Assembly (NCBI GenBank): GCA_963965975.1
Contig: OZ014411.1
Coordinates: 10,795,501 to 10,859,500, forward strand
Direction: 5' to 3'
Source of the DNA: Xestospongia bergquistia
Lineage: Eukaryota; Porifera; Demospongiae; Haplosclerida; Petrosiidae
Length of the DNA stretch: 64,000 bases
The notes beneath the pieces are model-generated. The model was not told the DNA's origin, searched no databases, and saw nothing but the letters and a program-made list of their open reading frames with translations. Both the position numbers and the translations under genes were made by a program. Shown piece after piece: positions 13,701-25,345 of the stretch; positions within the stretch are counted from its first letter, which is position 1, and every line of letters starts with the position of its first letter.

Positions 13701-16700
13701 ATACACATCAATACTTACTGCATCAACAAAGTCTAGATTAGCTCCTCTCTGTGCTAGTATTAAAATAACATCTTGGTGTCCCTTTTTTGCAGCTAACATA
13801 ACTGGAGTCAATCCCTCCTAAATAAGTTAAATGTACAATTACAAGACTACACATGAATTCATTATCAGTATTCATCAAATTAATATTTAAATCTCAGTCT
13901 TTGGTTGTTTAACACATTTCAGAGCATTATCTTCTGTATGCAATAGCCTTGGCTTATAAACTGTTGATTTGTTTATTGCAAACATAGAATTTTAACTGTT
14001 TGTTATAATAAATATATTGATTTCTAGAAAATTTATATATAATATAGAAATTTTAACCAAATTGATTTTTATAACATTGAAAAGCTTAGCCTTAGAAAAA
14101 AGGATATATAACTTATACACCTCTCTTGGAGGTGATAAATTACATATTCATTTGAAAAGAAGAAATTTGATTGGTCAATTAAGGTATAGCATGGTACAAA
14201 TCTAATTACTATCTGCGCACAGTTTAAGATTAGAGTAAACACACTCATTCTCATGATCTGAACTACCTTTGTAACAACATTGATATCAACATTATGGTTG
14301 AGTAGTATTTCTACAACATCAGTATGTCCTAAAAAGCTTGCCTCATGAAGAGCTGTCCGTCCATCCTATTGTAATAACAAAAAATCATTAACTGTTAAAT
14401 TAGATGACTAAATTTTAAACAAAGAGTAAAACATACTCAGACAAAATAAAAAAATCAAAACCTGCAAGAATACTTTGCTTAGACATAAAGGAAAATTATT
14501 ATTATCTTAACAATAATTTGGATACATTTCACAAGTTCTTAGGTAATTAGTGTACAAAGGACAATTTTTGTAGTAACAATGATAAGTTCAAATAATGATG
14601 CTTATCGTTTTAAATATAACATATGATCATGAACACTTACTGCATTAAACAAGTCAAGATTGGCTCCTCTCTGCATTAAAATCAAAATTACATCTTTGTG
14701 ACCCCTTTTTGCAGCTAACATAACTGGAGTATCACCATTCTAAATAAATGATAACAGCTATTATAGTATGAAACAAGAGAATACATTACAATGATTGTAA
14801 ATTATCTCTGACACTGTTGTACAAAATTGTACACTAGTACTTTACTAATATAGACAAAATTAATCTAGTTAAAAAAGTATCAATAAAATCAGCTAATTTG
14901 TTTACACAGTTTAAAGATTATAGTAAAATACATTCATTCTCATGATCTGAATTACCTTAGTAACAACATTGATATCAGCATTATGGTTGAGTAATATTTC
15001 TACAATATCAGCGTGTCCTTCATTACTTGCATCATGAAGAGCTGCCCATCCATCCTATTATAAAAACAAAAAAATCAACTATCAAATAAGATCAATAATA
15101 AAGTAACCAAATAGTAAAAATATACATAGACACAATAAAAATACCAAGCCTGCAAGAATCCAGTGCTAAGCAAGGTAGGTTAATAATGATGCTCAGGCTT
15201 TATAATATAACATACACTTATGAACACTTACTGCATTAATTAGGTCTAGATTAGCTCCTCTTTGTGCTGGTAACAAAATCACATCTTTGCGTCCCATTTT
15301 TGAAGCTAACATAACTGGAGTATCACCACTCTAAATAAATTATAATAATCATATTAATGTGAAAGAAGAAAATATATTATAGCGACTGTAAATTATCTCT
15401 ACTAACACTGTTGTACACTTAGAGTACACTAGTACATTACTAATATAGGCAAAATTATATCTAGTTAAAAAGTATCAATGAAATCATCTCTCTTATTTTA
15501 AACAAACTACTCTCAACAACATTTAGTGAAATGTCATCAATGCAAATAAAAGACATTCATAATAATTTGTCATCAGCATTCATCAAGTTATTACTTCAAT
15601 CTTAATCCCTGTTGGTTTAAGATATGCAAGAGCACGTTATATTCTCTATGCAATAGTCTTGGCTTATATATAGTAATGATTTCTTTTGTACAAACATAAA
15701 TTTTAACTGCTTGCGATATTAAATAATTTTAGATAATTGACTGTTAGAATATTGGAAAGCATAGCCTCAGAAAAAAGGATATAAAAACTTATACACCTCT
15801 CTTGGAGCTGTATAAGTTATGCATACACCTGAAATGAAACAATTGGTCAGTTAAGGCATACCATGGTATAAATCTAGTTACTCTCTGTTTTACACAGTTT
15901 AAGATTAAAAAAAGGCTAATTCTCATGATCTGAATTACCTTAGTAGCAACGTTGATATTAGCATTGTGGTTGAGTAAAATTTTTATAACATCTGTATGTC
16001 CGAAAATACTTGCATTATGAAGTGCCACACATCCATTCTATTGTAGTAACAAAAAATCATTAACTGTTAAATTAGATGACTAAATAGTAAGAAAATAGTA
16101 AAACATACATAAACAGAATAAAAGTATCAAACCTGCAAGACAATAATATGAAATTAATATTATCTTAACAATAATTTGGATACATTTTGTAAGCTCATAG
16201 TAATTTAGAGTACAAAGGAGATTTAAATAGTAAACAGAGTAGGTTCAAAATAATGATGTTCAGTCTTTTATAAAATAACATACACAGATATATACTTACT
16301 GCGTCAACAAAGTCCAGATTGGCTCCTCTCTGTGTTAAAATCAAAATCACTTGTTTGTGTCTGTTTTCTACAGCTAACATAACTGGAGTCAATCTTTCCT
16401 AAATATGTTAAATATACAATAACAAGACTACCACAAGAATTTTTTATCAGTATTCATCAAGTTAATAGGTAAATCTCAGTCTTTGCTTGTATAAAGCATT
16501 TTAGACCTTTATCTTCTGTATGCAGTAGTCTTGGCTTACATAAACTGTTGATTTATTTATTACAAAAATAGAATTTTAACTGTTTGTTACAATAAAATCA
16601 CTAATTTCTATAAAATGTAGTAATATAGTAATCTTAGACAGAATTGTTTGTTTTAACATTGGAAAGTATAGCCTCACAAAAAAGTCTTTAAGAGGAGTAT

Positions 16701-19700
16701 ATATTATATATTCACCAAAAATGGAGCAAATTGATTGATCAATTAAGGCTTATTGTAGTACAAGTCTGGTGACTATCTGTTTAAACAGATTAATAATTAA
16801 AGTAAAACACACTCATTCTCATAATGTGAATTACCTTTGTAACAACATTGATATCAGCATTATGGTTGAGTAATATTTGAACAATATCAATATGTCCTTT
16901 ATTACTTGCATAATGAAGAGCTGCCCACCAATCCTGTTATAATAACAAAAAAGTCAACTATCAAATAAAATCAATAAAGTAACCAAATAATAGAAACATT
17001 CACAGACACAATAAAAATATCAACACTGCAAGAATTCATTCTTTAGGCAATACTGATTAATTATTATTACCTTAATAATAAATTGGAAACACTTCATAAG
17101 CTCTTAGGAATTTAGAGTACAAAGGAGATAATATAAAACAGGGTAGTTTAAAAATAATGACACTCATGTTTAATAATATAACATATATACACATCAATAC
17201 TCACTGCATCAACAAGGTCTAAGTTGGCTTTTCTCTGTGCTAGTATTAAAATAACATCTTTGTGTCCCTTTTTTGCAGCTAACATAACTGGAGTCAATCC
17301 CTCCTAAATAAGTTAAATGTATAATTACAAGACCATCACATGAATTCATCATCAGAATTCATCAAATTAATACTTAAATCTCAGTCTTTGGCTGTTTAAC
17401 ACATTTCAGAGCATTATCTTCTGTACGCAACAACAGTCTTGGCTTACATAAACTGTTGATTTGTTTATAGCAAACATATAGAATTTTAACTTTATGTTAC
17501 AATAAATATATTGATTTCTAAAAAAGTTATACATAATATAATAATTTAACCAAATTGATTGCTAAAACATTGGAAAGCTTAGCCTCAGAAAAAAATACAA
17601 TAATTTATACACCTCTCTTGGAGGTATAAGTTATATATTCACCTGAAACGGGGCAATCTGATTGGTCATAAGCATAGTGTGGCATAAGTCTAGTTACTAT
17701 CTGCTTACACAGTTTAATAATTAGAGTAAAACACACTCATTCTCATGATATGAATTACCTTAGTAACAACATTGATATCAGCATTATGGTTGAGTAATAT
17801 TTCTACAATATCAGCATATCCTTCATTACTTGCTTCATGAAGAGCTGCCCATCCATCCTATTATAATATCAAAAAATTAACTATCAATAAATCAAATAAC
17901 CAAATAATAAAAATATACACAGACACAATAAAAATATCAAGCCTGCAAGAATCGATTACTTAGGCAATATTAGATAATTGTCATTACCTTAACAATAACT
18001 TGAATACATTTCACAAGTACTTAGTAATTTTAATTAAAAAAGACACTTAAATAGTGAACAAAGTAGGCACATAATGATGCTCAGGCTTCATAATATAACA
18101 TATGCTCATGAACACTTACAGCATTAACAAGGTTTAGATTAGCTCCTCTCTGTGCTAGTATCAAAATCACATCTTTGCATCCCATTTTTGCAGCTAACAT
18201 AACTGGAGTATCACCATTCTAAATAAATTATAATAACAATATTAATGTGAACCAAGAAAATATATTATAATGATTATAAATTATCAAAACTAAATTTATT
18301 TATTGTAAACATAAATTTTAACTCTGTTACAATTAAAATATACTGATGTTTAACATTTCCGAAAGCATTACATTTTCTATTCAGTAGTCTTGGCTTATAT
18401 TAACTAATTATTTATTTATTACATATGTAAATTTTAACCTCTTATGACAATAAATATACTGATTTGTAAAAAAATTATATATAATATAGTAATTTTGGAC
18501 AAATTGATTCTTATAACATTGAAAAGCTTAGCCTCAGAAAAAAGGATATAATAACTTATACACCTCTCTTGGAGGTATGTAACTTATATGTATTAACTTG
18601 AAATGAAGCAATTTGATTGGTCAATTAAGGCATTGCATGGTACAAGTATAGTTACTATCTGTTTACACAGTTTAAAGTTAGAGTATAACACACTTATTCT
18701 CATGCTCTGAATTACCTTAGTAACAACATTGATATTAGCATTATGGTTGAGTAGTATTTCTATAACATCTGTATGTCCGAAAATACTTGCATTATGAAGT
18801 GCCACACATCCATTCTATTGTAGTAACAAAAAATCATTAACTGTTAAATTAGATAACTAAATAGTAAAAAAATAGTAAAGACATACATAAACAGAATAAA
18901 AGTATCAAACCTGCAAGAATACTTTGCTTAGACAATAATGTGAAATTAATATTATCTTAACAATAATTTGGATACATTTTGCAAGCTCATAGTAATTTAG
19001 AGTACATAGGAAATTTTAAAAGTAAACAGGGTAGGTTAAAAATAATGACGCTCAGACTTTATAAAATAACATATATGTATAAATACTTACTGCGTCAACA
19101 AAGTCTAGATTGGCTCCTCTCTTTGTTAAAATCAAAATTACATCTTTGTGTCCCTTTTCCGCAGCTAACATAACTGGAGTCAATCCATCCTAAATGTGTT
19201 AAATATACAATTACAAGACTACTACATGAATATGTCATCAGTATTCATCAAGTTATTACTTAAATCTCAGTCTCTGCTTGTTTTTAAGAGCATTATCATC
19301 CGTATACAATAGTCTTGGCTTATAAACTGTTGACTTATTTATTACAAACATAGAATTTTAACTGTTTGTTACAATAAATATACTGATTTTTTTTTAAAAA
19401 AGTTTATATATAATGTAGTAATTTTAGCCAAATTAATTGTTAAAATATATTGGAAAGCATAGCCTCACAAAAAAGTCTATAATAACTTATGCACCTCTCT
19501 TAGAGGTGTATAAGTTACATATATTCACTTGAAATGGAGCAATCTGATTGGTCAATTAAGTCTTAGCATGGTACAAGTCTATTTATTATCTATTTACATA
19601 GTTTAAAGATTAGAGTAAAATACACTCATTCTCATGATTGAATTACCTTAGTAACAACATCAATATCAACATTTTCCCTGAGAAATGTTCTAAGCATTAA

Positions 19701-20410
19701 CTGTTGAATTAATTATTACAAGCCTACTTTATAAAAACTGTTTGGGAAAACAAATATACTGATTTATAGAAAATCTAAATTTAATTAAGCAGTTAGTCAA
19801 ATTGCTTGTTATAATTTTGAAAAGCATAGACTCAAAAAAGTCTATAATAAATTCTTTGAGGTATACAATTAATTTATTGACTTATGATGGTTTGTCACAT
19901 GAATTACCTTAGTAACAACATTGATATCAGCATTATGGTTAAGTAATATTTCAACAACATCAGTATGTCCTGAAACACTTGCAAAATGAAGAGCCACCCA
20001 TCCATTCTATTGTAATAACAAAAAAATCAACTATGAAATATGACCACTAACACAGTCATTTGATAATAAAAACATACACATGCAGACTCAATAAAAATAT
20101 AAAGCCTGCAAGAATCCCTTGTTTAGTCAATACTAGATAATTAATATTACCTCAACAATAGTTTGGATATATTTCACAGTTTTTTATTTGTAATTTATAC
20201 TACAAATGAGATTTTTTAGTAACCAAGACAGGTTCAAAATTATGAGATATGTTCAAAGAAATTTTAAAGTAGCTGTTTCAATCATATTCTCTTGTACAAT
20301 AAATTAAGTAGACTTACCAAAGATACAGCATTTACATTGGCTCCTTTTAAGAGAGTATTTTTTACACCAGACAAATCTCCTTTTCTAGCAGACTCAATTA
20401 GACTATCATT
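1..20410 (-). CDS. Gene A: ankyrin-ZU5-UPA-Death-vinculin tail protein (3' end cut by window)
   Basis: Multi-exon gene read right to left. Exons in coding order: 20318-20410, then 31 exons of 99 nt (19908-20006 down to 5565-5663), then 4414-4597, 3792-4351 (or 4357), 3536-3676, 3302-3485, 2782-3108, 2281-2343, 2090-2136, 1623-1738, 1287-1419, 354-441 and <1-132. Every junction has GT and AG, and the phase closes throughout, giving about 1,712 codons in the window. Domain order is ankyrin repeats, ZU5, UPA-like, Death, short linker, vinculin/alpha-catenin-type tail. Ankyrin repeats bind protein partners, ZU5-UPA occurs in ankyrins, UNC5 and PIDD, Death domains pair with other death-fold proteins, and the vinculin tail binds actin and acidic lipid. 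The combined role is inference: a scaffold between a receptor or membrane and the cytoskeleton. The start exon was not found with confidence. Gene B is its tandem paralog. Confidence 0.85.
2090..2343 (-). CDS. Gene A linker exons (proline-rich and acidic)
   Basis: Exon 2281-2343 encodes a short segment with PPISPKPTEIK. Exon 2090-2136 encodes DEMEQEAPLQSSNPIG. Together they bridge the Death domain and the vinculin-like tail, as the proline-rich strap does in vinculin. Acceptor choice differs from gene B. At the second exon the site used in B (TTTAG) reads TTTTG here; the next in-phase AG lies nine bases further (GGTAG) and keeps the frame, whereas the intermediate GGAG would give an immediate stop. 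At the first exon a G-to-A difference from B makes a new AG, so the exon begins part-way into the homologous B exon. Confidence 0.7.
2782..3108 (-). CDS. Gene A Death domain exon
   Basis: One 327-nt exon, entered and left in phase 1. It begins GKEPKKKHLMELLHPIRHIW and continues through LEVQHDDIMSI, SEVLQVWIDRK and VADEIRKFLARP. This fits the six-helix death-fold pattern: tryptophan in helix 1, a DDI turn, and an LxxW motif in the middle. Such domains form homotypic oligomers in PIDD, UNC5 and ankyrins. The paralogous exon is 37897-38217. Which death-fold partner it would bind cannot be read from sequence. Confidence 0.8.
3302..3676 (-). CDS. Gene A UPA-like exons
   Basis: Two exons, 3536-3676 (47 codons, phase 0) and 3302-3485 (184 nt, leaving in phase 1), lie between ZU5 and Death, where ankyrins, UNC5 and PIDD carry the UPA domain. 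The product includes FFDNWNRLQQFSFYFDP and LHFYFEVTLKVEQKELTDLE, beta-strand-rich and consistent with UPA. Assignment rests on position, strand pattern and equal exon lengths in gene B rather than on a diagnostic motif. The His-Phe-Ser autoproteolysis site of FIIND and PIDD is not visible; the nearest equivalent stretch upstream reads TTDFGVFGAV. Confidence 0.6.
3792..4357 (-). CDS. Gene A ZU5 exon
   Basis: Exon of 560 or 566 nt: two AG acceptors six bases apart (exon starting at 4351 or 4357) are both in frame, so the join reads either EDVSIW or VLEDVSIW. The product has the ZU5 signature DYGVKFVIPPSSVEVGKKV, then strands around PIELHLQHNVEL and GPPPYKFELV, and runs into the beginning of the UPA-like region. 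In ankyrins ZU5 forms part of the spectrin-binding supramodule; in UNC5 it packs against the Death domain. Only one ZU5 copy is seen, against two in vertebrate ankyrins. Confidence 0.85.
4414..4597 (-). CDS. Gene A terminal ankyrin exon
   Basis: An exon of 184 nt, phase 0 in and phase 1 out. It encodes ALHIACQEGHIDVIRFLLSQ, then GADITIKNTEGNTPLDEY and a capping helix ending FSKYNPKR, so about one and two-thirds repeats closing the ankyrin stack before ZU5. Its acceptor is CACAG and its donor GTAAGG. Gene B has the equivalent exon at 39483-39663. B also has an additional 99-nt ankyrin exon just upstream that survives in A only as a short remnant near 4638-4655. Confidence 0.85.
4661..4806. mobile_element. 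Short terminal-inverted-repeat element (MITE-like)
   Basis: The left end GTAGGGATGGCAATTG (4661-4676) matches the reverse complement of the right end (4791-4806) at 15 of 16 positions. TA flanks both sides (4659-4660 and 4807-4808), the target duplication of the Tc1/mariner group. It is 146 bp and has no coding capacity. Related ends occur at 4842-4852, 42009-42025, 42061-42072 and 44081-44221, so this is a small family in the introns of both paralogs. Confidence 0.6.
5565..20006 (-). CDS. Gene A ankyrin array: 31 exons of 99 nt, one repeat each
   Basis: Each exon is 99 nt, phase 0 on both sides, and encodes one 33-residue ankyrin repeat. Type X (17 copies; typical start DGWAALHDASNEGHADIVEI) begins at 19908, 18716, 17759, 16835, 15939, 14956, 14267, 13344, 12467, 11387, 10763, 10402, 9981, 8823, 7963, 7030 and 6120. 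Type Y (14 copies; typical start NGDTPVMLAAKMGCKDVILI) begins at 19091, 18120, 17205, 16300, 15232, 14641, 13719, 11739, 11138, 9212, 8104, 7405, 6481 and 5565. X and Y alternate except at 13344/12467, 10763/10402 and 10402/9981, where a Y exon has been lost. Type X exons mostly end GTAATTC and type Y exons GTAAGT; acceptors are like TATAATAG or ATTTAG. One intron is only 42 bp (8062-8103). The introns are repeats of one another, so the array grew by duplicating exon-intron units. Confidence 0.9.
9091..9112 (-). pseudogene. Truncated type-Y ankyrin exon remnant
   Basis: The 3' end of a Y exon plus a damaged donor (TTGCT in place of TTACT on the plus strand), joined directly to intron sequence. 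The rest of the exon is gone. It lies between Y exon 9212 and X exon 8823. Confidence 0.6.
10342..10367 (-). pseudogene. Truncated type-Y ankyrin exon remnant
   Basis: About 20 bases of the 3' end of a Y exon with a mutated donor (ACATTTGCTGTA where intact copies read ACACTTACTGCA), fused to the sequence that normally precedes an X exon. This deletion explains the adjacent X exons at 10402 and 9981. Confidence 0.65.
19647..19680 (-). pseudogene. Truncated type-X ankyrin exon remnant
   Basis: The last third of an X exon (DIDVVTK-like end with an intact GTAATTC donor) is present, but the 5' part and the acceptor have been replaced by unrelated sequence. It is unlikely to be spliced into the transcript. 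Confidence 0.6.
20318..20410 (-). CDS. Gene A first ankyrin exon (N-terminal cap)
   Basis: A 93-nt phase-0 exon encoding NDSLIESARKGDLSGVKNTL followed by a KGANVN segment, typical of the first ankyrin repeat of a stack. The acceptor is TTACCTTAG and the donor GTAAGTCTAC. Gene B has a nearly identical exon at 49017-49109 (TDSLLESARKGDLSG). Since it opens in phase 0, the missing upstream exon must end on a codon boundary. Confidence 0.85.
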
Positions 20411-21911
20411 CTAAGGTAAAAACATAAACACTACTGATATAATTTCCTAACCTTAAATTCATATTTTAAAAATATTATCATTAACTGTTGATCATTTTTC
20501 TTCATTGATATTAAAGTCTAAAAATTACTTGATCATTAAGTAATGAAAACTTCATGTATAGAATCTTAAGACAAATATGATTGATACAGTGACAATCTCT
20601 GACTCAGTGTTATATCTAGGGCTAACATAAATAGGTTAACATCATTACATCACCTTGCAATATCACTTAACATATCTAAGACCTGTAACAATAACTTTAC
20701 AGGTATTCCATATAAATGATGTTCCATAACTACTTGATTACATGTATAGTATGGATATATAAATAAAGAGGACAGTTTCTTTAGACAACAATAACTGAAG
20801 CAAAAAAAGAAATAATGTCTACAGGAATAAGCTCTAACACTAGGACATCAATTCATTATAGTAAGCATAATCTAATCTTACGAACTACTATTCAAACTAC
20901 TCCAGAATTGTGCAGTATTAATTGGTAAATGTAATAATATTTAATGGAACATATTCTTAAGCAGGAGGAGACCAAGAAAAGTCATTTGGCAAAATAAGAA
21001 GTTGTAGTACATTTATTAAGTATGGTATATCAAAGTAACCATATGCATGTGCTGATGTGGGTTGGATAAAAGATGGTCCTACAACTTTTTTGGTTAATGC
21101 TTTATGTTTAGACAGTGCATGCACAATTCAATAGCTGCTAATCCAAATATCTAGCACTCCTAAGAAATCAGGATTCAGTGTTTAGGTGGCCAGCCTTCAT
21201 GGTTCACCATCAGATCCACACTTGTTTTCAAATTATGAAGTTATTTGTCTATGTAAGATCACATACACAGTGACAAAGTATACAGTAAACAAAGTAGAGT
21301 AGTAGACTATGCCACATAATTTCTGCATTATTAACTAAGGATAAGTAATACCATGATAATGGTTATTATAAATCATTCTACTAATTACATTATCCTAAAA
21401 ATGTCATATCCTGGCTACAAAGGTGGTACATTTTGCAAAAATTGGATTCTAAATCTATGTTTTCTGTACAATAACGTCATATTTAGCACTGCTTACACAA
21501 TAATATAGTACAGTTTATTTAAACAAAACTTATAAATATATGAATTTTTTTTAAGAAGACAGTAGTTGCAATAATCATAATAACTGCATAGACAGTAATT
21601 GTCAACTTAGATTATTATATTCATTTATCCTAGTATTAACACTACAATACTCTTATATTAATTACTAGCAGTAACATGACTTTGTGTTTAAAACATAAAT
21701 AATTTGTATTTGTCGACTTGAAACAACTATTTAATCATTCCATACTTTAATTCATACTATATACTGTTTAGTTTCATACATGTATAGAGGTACATACTTT
21801 ATATTATATAATTGTATACTTTAACCTTTGATAGTATATTTTATCTCATGAAATGATCCTTTTGATCATCATATAGTAGGCGAAACCGTTCTTTTGAGAA
21901 TAGACGAAATG

Positions 21912-21978
21912 TGAGTAGGTGAACAGAAACATACTATTATTTTATATTGAGTAGATATGTAATAATATCAGGTGTTAG
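21912..21978 (+). repeat. Dispersed repeat, copy 1
   Basis: About 67 bp beginning GTGAGTAGGTGAACAG and ending ATATCAGGTGTTA. It recurs with few differences at 28943-29009. Function unknown. Confidence 0.6.
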
Positions 21979-22873
21979 AATAAACAGTTACAAGATTGGA
22001 AGTACTATTACACAAAAGATTATGTACAATGTAGTATAGTAAATATAGATACAATATGGTTTAAAATAATCTAAGGACTATCTGACACATTGCAATGTCA
22101 GGCAAAAAAATAGTGAGCATTATATTAGATAAATCCCAAATGTCATTGATTAAGTATTTAGACGATTTTTTTAATTTCACATAGGCCACAATATGAATGT
22201 TTACAATTCATTCATTAAAGACAATCTATACACATTACATATTGTAATCTTGCAATGTACGTTACACTTACATAAAATTCATGGCTGCAGAGAATGACCC
22301 TAATTAATTTTGATACTATTGGATTCCTATCATCCTCATAATTTCTTGCAACTTTTTTCAAAAAATGATGAAATCTTTTACAAACCTCCATATAAAGTAT
22401 GCATATAAAAGAAAAATCTAGTTTTATCATATCAAGCTTATATATAAGAAAAATCTAGTTTTATCATATCAAGCTTTTTGAACATGTAAATTTTTCCATT
22501 TAACAACAAATTTACACATACACAGTAAAAATATCTTTGGGAGACTGAAGCATAAGTACACAAGCTGTTTTAATGGGTTATGCAACCATAGTTACAGAAA
22601 TTGTTTGTCTCATGTCCACTAGTTAGTGGGGGCCTGGACACAAGACTAAGAAAACATGTAATTATATAGAACAATACTTACGTTGCAGACAGTTATTAAT
22701 AATTACGAATAGTAAACAATAGCATGTAGTACTATTATTACAAATTAGGAACTATTCTAATCTTCATGGAGTGATCTATTAACTATTTAACAAAGTAGGA
22801 TGAATGTTCTCAGTCCATTCTTGTTACTTATGAGAACAATATTTAGCAATGAGACTATGTTTAATGTACTTAC

Positions 22874-22876
22874 CAT
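22874..22876 (-). other. Candidate gene A start codon directly before a donor
   Basis: On the minus strand ATG is followed at once by GTAAGTACAT. Joined to the exon at 20318-20410 it would give MNDSLIESARKGD in frame. No sequence resembling the gene B first exon was found in 20411-24200. This is a guess from phase and donor quality only. Confidence 0.2.
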
Positions 22877-24879
22877 AGTTTATAACAGCTCGTTTGAGTA
22901 AATACAAGGACAGCAAACGTTATGGTTGTCCAATAAAGTACAAAAACTCAGAAGACTGGAAAAGTTATGTTTCACCAGATGTGTGCACTACTGATAATAA
23001 TGAATAATTAAGTTTTTGGTGGGCGTTCTATAGATAACTGGTCATAGAGATAACAAATGTGATAGTTAGAGCATCTTTAGCTAAACCTGTAATCACAATT
23101 CCATTCATTTATTCATCTATCAATCACGTTATTGTATACCTATAGCTCTAATAGGTATTCTAGTTGTCTCCTTGATACAGTGAGCAAAGGAGAATTAAAG
23201 GATGGAGAACTACTTCCATACTTCAGTGCATGCATGCCTTGTTTCTCTATTACAGTAAACTTGCTTAAAATGTAAATGCTATGTATCTGTCTTCATAGTA
23301 AGCTCCTTTAGAGGTAGAGTGGCCATGGTAGTAAAAATAGGACACACAGGTAAATGATGTTAAATTCTCCAAAACACTTCACATCTTATTTATCCAACTT
23401 TAAGTAGTTCTGTGGTATGGTTATATGTTATATATATTACATTCAGCAGACGCTACAGTTACCACAACGCACTTCAATTTGTTCGACTGCATTATAGATA
23501 GGAGGATTACTAACGAAAGCAGTCATGCTTGCAGTAATTACTACTGCAAACATGCCTAATACACCAAGTAGTCTATCTATCTGTCTGTCTGTCTTATATC
23601 CAGTCGTCAAATAAAGTTTTCTGTTGAAACGCAATTGAACGCACTTTGGAACGCGATACCTAGAGCCACAATATAGCATGATAACGTGAAAATCAAAATT
23701 GTGCGCAACATATAACTAACATTATCTACACATTTAGACAAAGTTGTCAGCGTAATATATAGAAACCTTTAAAAAAGATCTTGCCTCAAGTTGTGGCGTG
23801 ATTATGATTTTTGAAATTGTTGCTCTGATGTTTCTAAATATACTAAATATTTATATTTTGTTTAGTACGATTTTCCATCTTCTCTGTTCAACTTCTTTCG
23901 TTGCCATTAGATATTTGTAGTTAATGTGGACAGTAAAAAAATAATCAGAATATATAAATTAATATAATAAACAACATAATGACAATAAAGCATGTATACA
24001 TTATTGAAGGACTCCCTTTGTCATCTTCAATAGTTACTATTATAGAAAACTCCTTAGAGAAAAATATCCATTAGAGTTAGATCTAATTAAGAGACATCAG
24101 TTGAAGCATTTTCCTTCAACTTACTAGCTAGTTGGCTAAAGACATTAATGACAATTATTTTTAGATCTCCCAACTCACACTCAACTGTGATTACATAACA
24201 TTATTAAAAGTATAGTAGGAAACATAACATATTTTCTTTAGACCTCTTCTTGATGATAATCGGTGGTGGAAGTGAAGACATCAAACTTTTCAAATCATCA
24301 GAATATTCTGAAAAACATTCTTTCTAAATGATACTCTATAATTATAAGTTCGAGTGTGTATGTGTATCCTTACATTTTTTCTGCTTTAGCTTTTTCTACT
24401 TCCTCAGTCAATGAGGACACTTGAGCTTATGAGTGAACTTATTGTTGTGATTAATATCTGTCAGATACCATTAAAAATGAACAAACAAATGTAAAGTTTT
24501 TATTGACTCAATTGTGGAGGATGAAATGACAACAAAGAGACTTCAGTTCCATGTGGCTGATACTCAATGAGAAAATCAAACAAAATAGTTTTAAAACTAA
24601 ATTGTGGAGGAAAAAATGGTTGAAAAAATGTTGCAAGAGAAATCACATTATCCTAGGAGAAAAGATAAACATAAAAGTTTGATTAAACTTACTTGAGGAG
24701 GTTTGCACTTCCACAGTACAAAGAATCATGATAAAATATTACACATATTGAAACTACTATGAAAATAATCAGAATCAGAATGACCAACTGGCAATAGATT
24801 GTGGTAACGAGACTTACAGTAATGAAGATATGTTGGGAGAAGATGAATAAAACTCAGGCACACACATCATCTGATGGCC

Positions 24880-25341
24880 TTCAGAAATTGAAAGAATATC
24901 TTTGGATGTGTCAATTGTACCATCCACAATAGAATTTATGTGGATGGTACTTTTGAGGTTTGTCCAAGGCTTTTTTTAGCAGGTATTCACAATTAATACT
25001 TTTATTTAAGACCAATAGTTTCTCTTTGTGTATGGTTTGCTACCTATAAGAAGTCAAGAAACATATATAATTGATTTTTTAGGTGTGTAAAAGCAAAACC
25101 CTTGAAATGTGATTGTCACATTTTTCTTGCAGAGATCATGTCTGATTTTGAACTTCCATTAATACAATCACTCGAGCTTCAGTTTCCTGGTGCTTGTATT
25201 TATGACTGCTACTTTCATTTTTCATGGTGTGTGTAGACAAAGGTAGAGTTTTGGGACTAGCGGAAGAGTGCAAAGAAGAATGGTCTTAGGCAATTTATAC
25301 AAAATTGTGCAACCATTACCATCTAATTTTGTTCATGTTAC
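24880..25341 (+). pseudogene. Decayed MULE-type transposase fragment
   Basis: Across several frames the plus strand reads YVDGTFEVCPR, then pieces resembling VYGLLP and SQETYI, then MSDFELPLIQS with an FPG and a CYFHF-like block, in the order of the MULE (Mutator-like) transposase core, where DGTF and the aspartate of the DFE motif are catalytic. Frameshifts and stops break it. The fragment ends at the left terminus of the transposon at 25346, which appears to have inserted into it. No clear continuation was seen right of 27206. Confidence 0.55.
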
Positions 25342-25345
25342 TATA

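Larger units (their letters stand above)
20411..24860. other. Presumed 5' region of gene A and intergenic DNA
   Basis: No convincing coding sequence was found. The first few tens of bases match intron 1 of gene B, and the similarity ends exactly where B's satellite begins (near 49178). A short sequence at 21912-21978 recurs at 28943-29009. A short GTCT/ATCT microsatellite lies near 23575-23592. A minus-strand reading frame at 23443-23679 has one hydrophobic stretch but resembles nothing I recognise. Confidence 0.4.

Noticed and set aside
7293..19173. Short plus- and minus-strand frames spread through the ankyrin array
   Set aside because: They are ankyrin exons read through into introns, or their antisense; the 99-nt exon model with splice sites explains them better.
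23443..23679. Minus-strand 78-codon frame with one hydrophobic segment
   Set aside because: It overlaps a GTCT/ATCT microsatellite, matches nothing known, and has no supporting splice or promoter signal.
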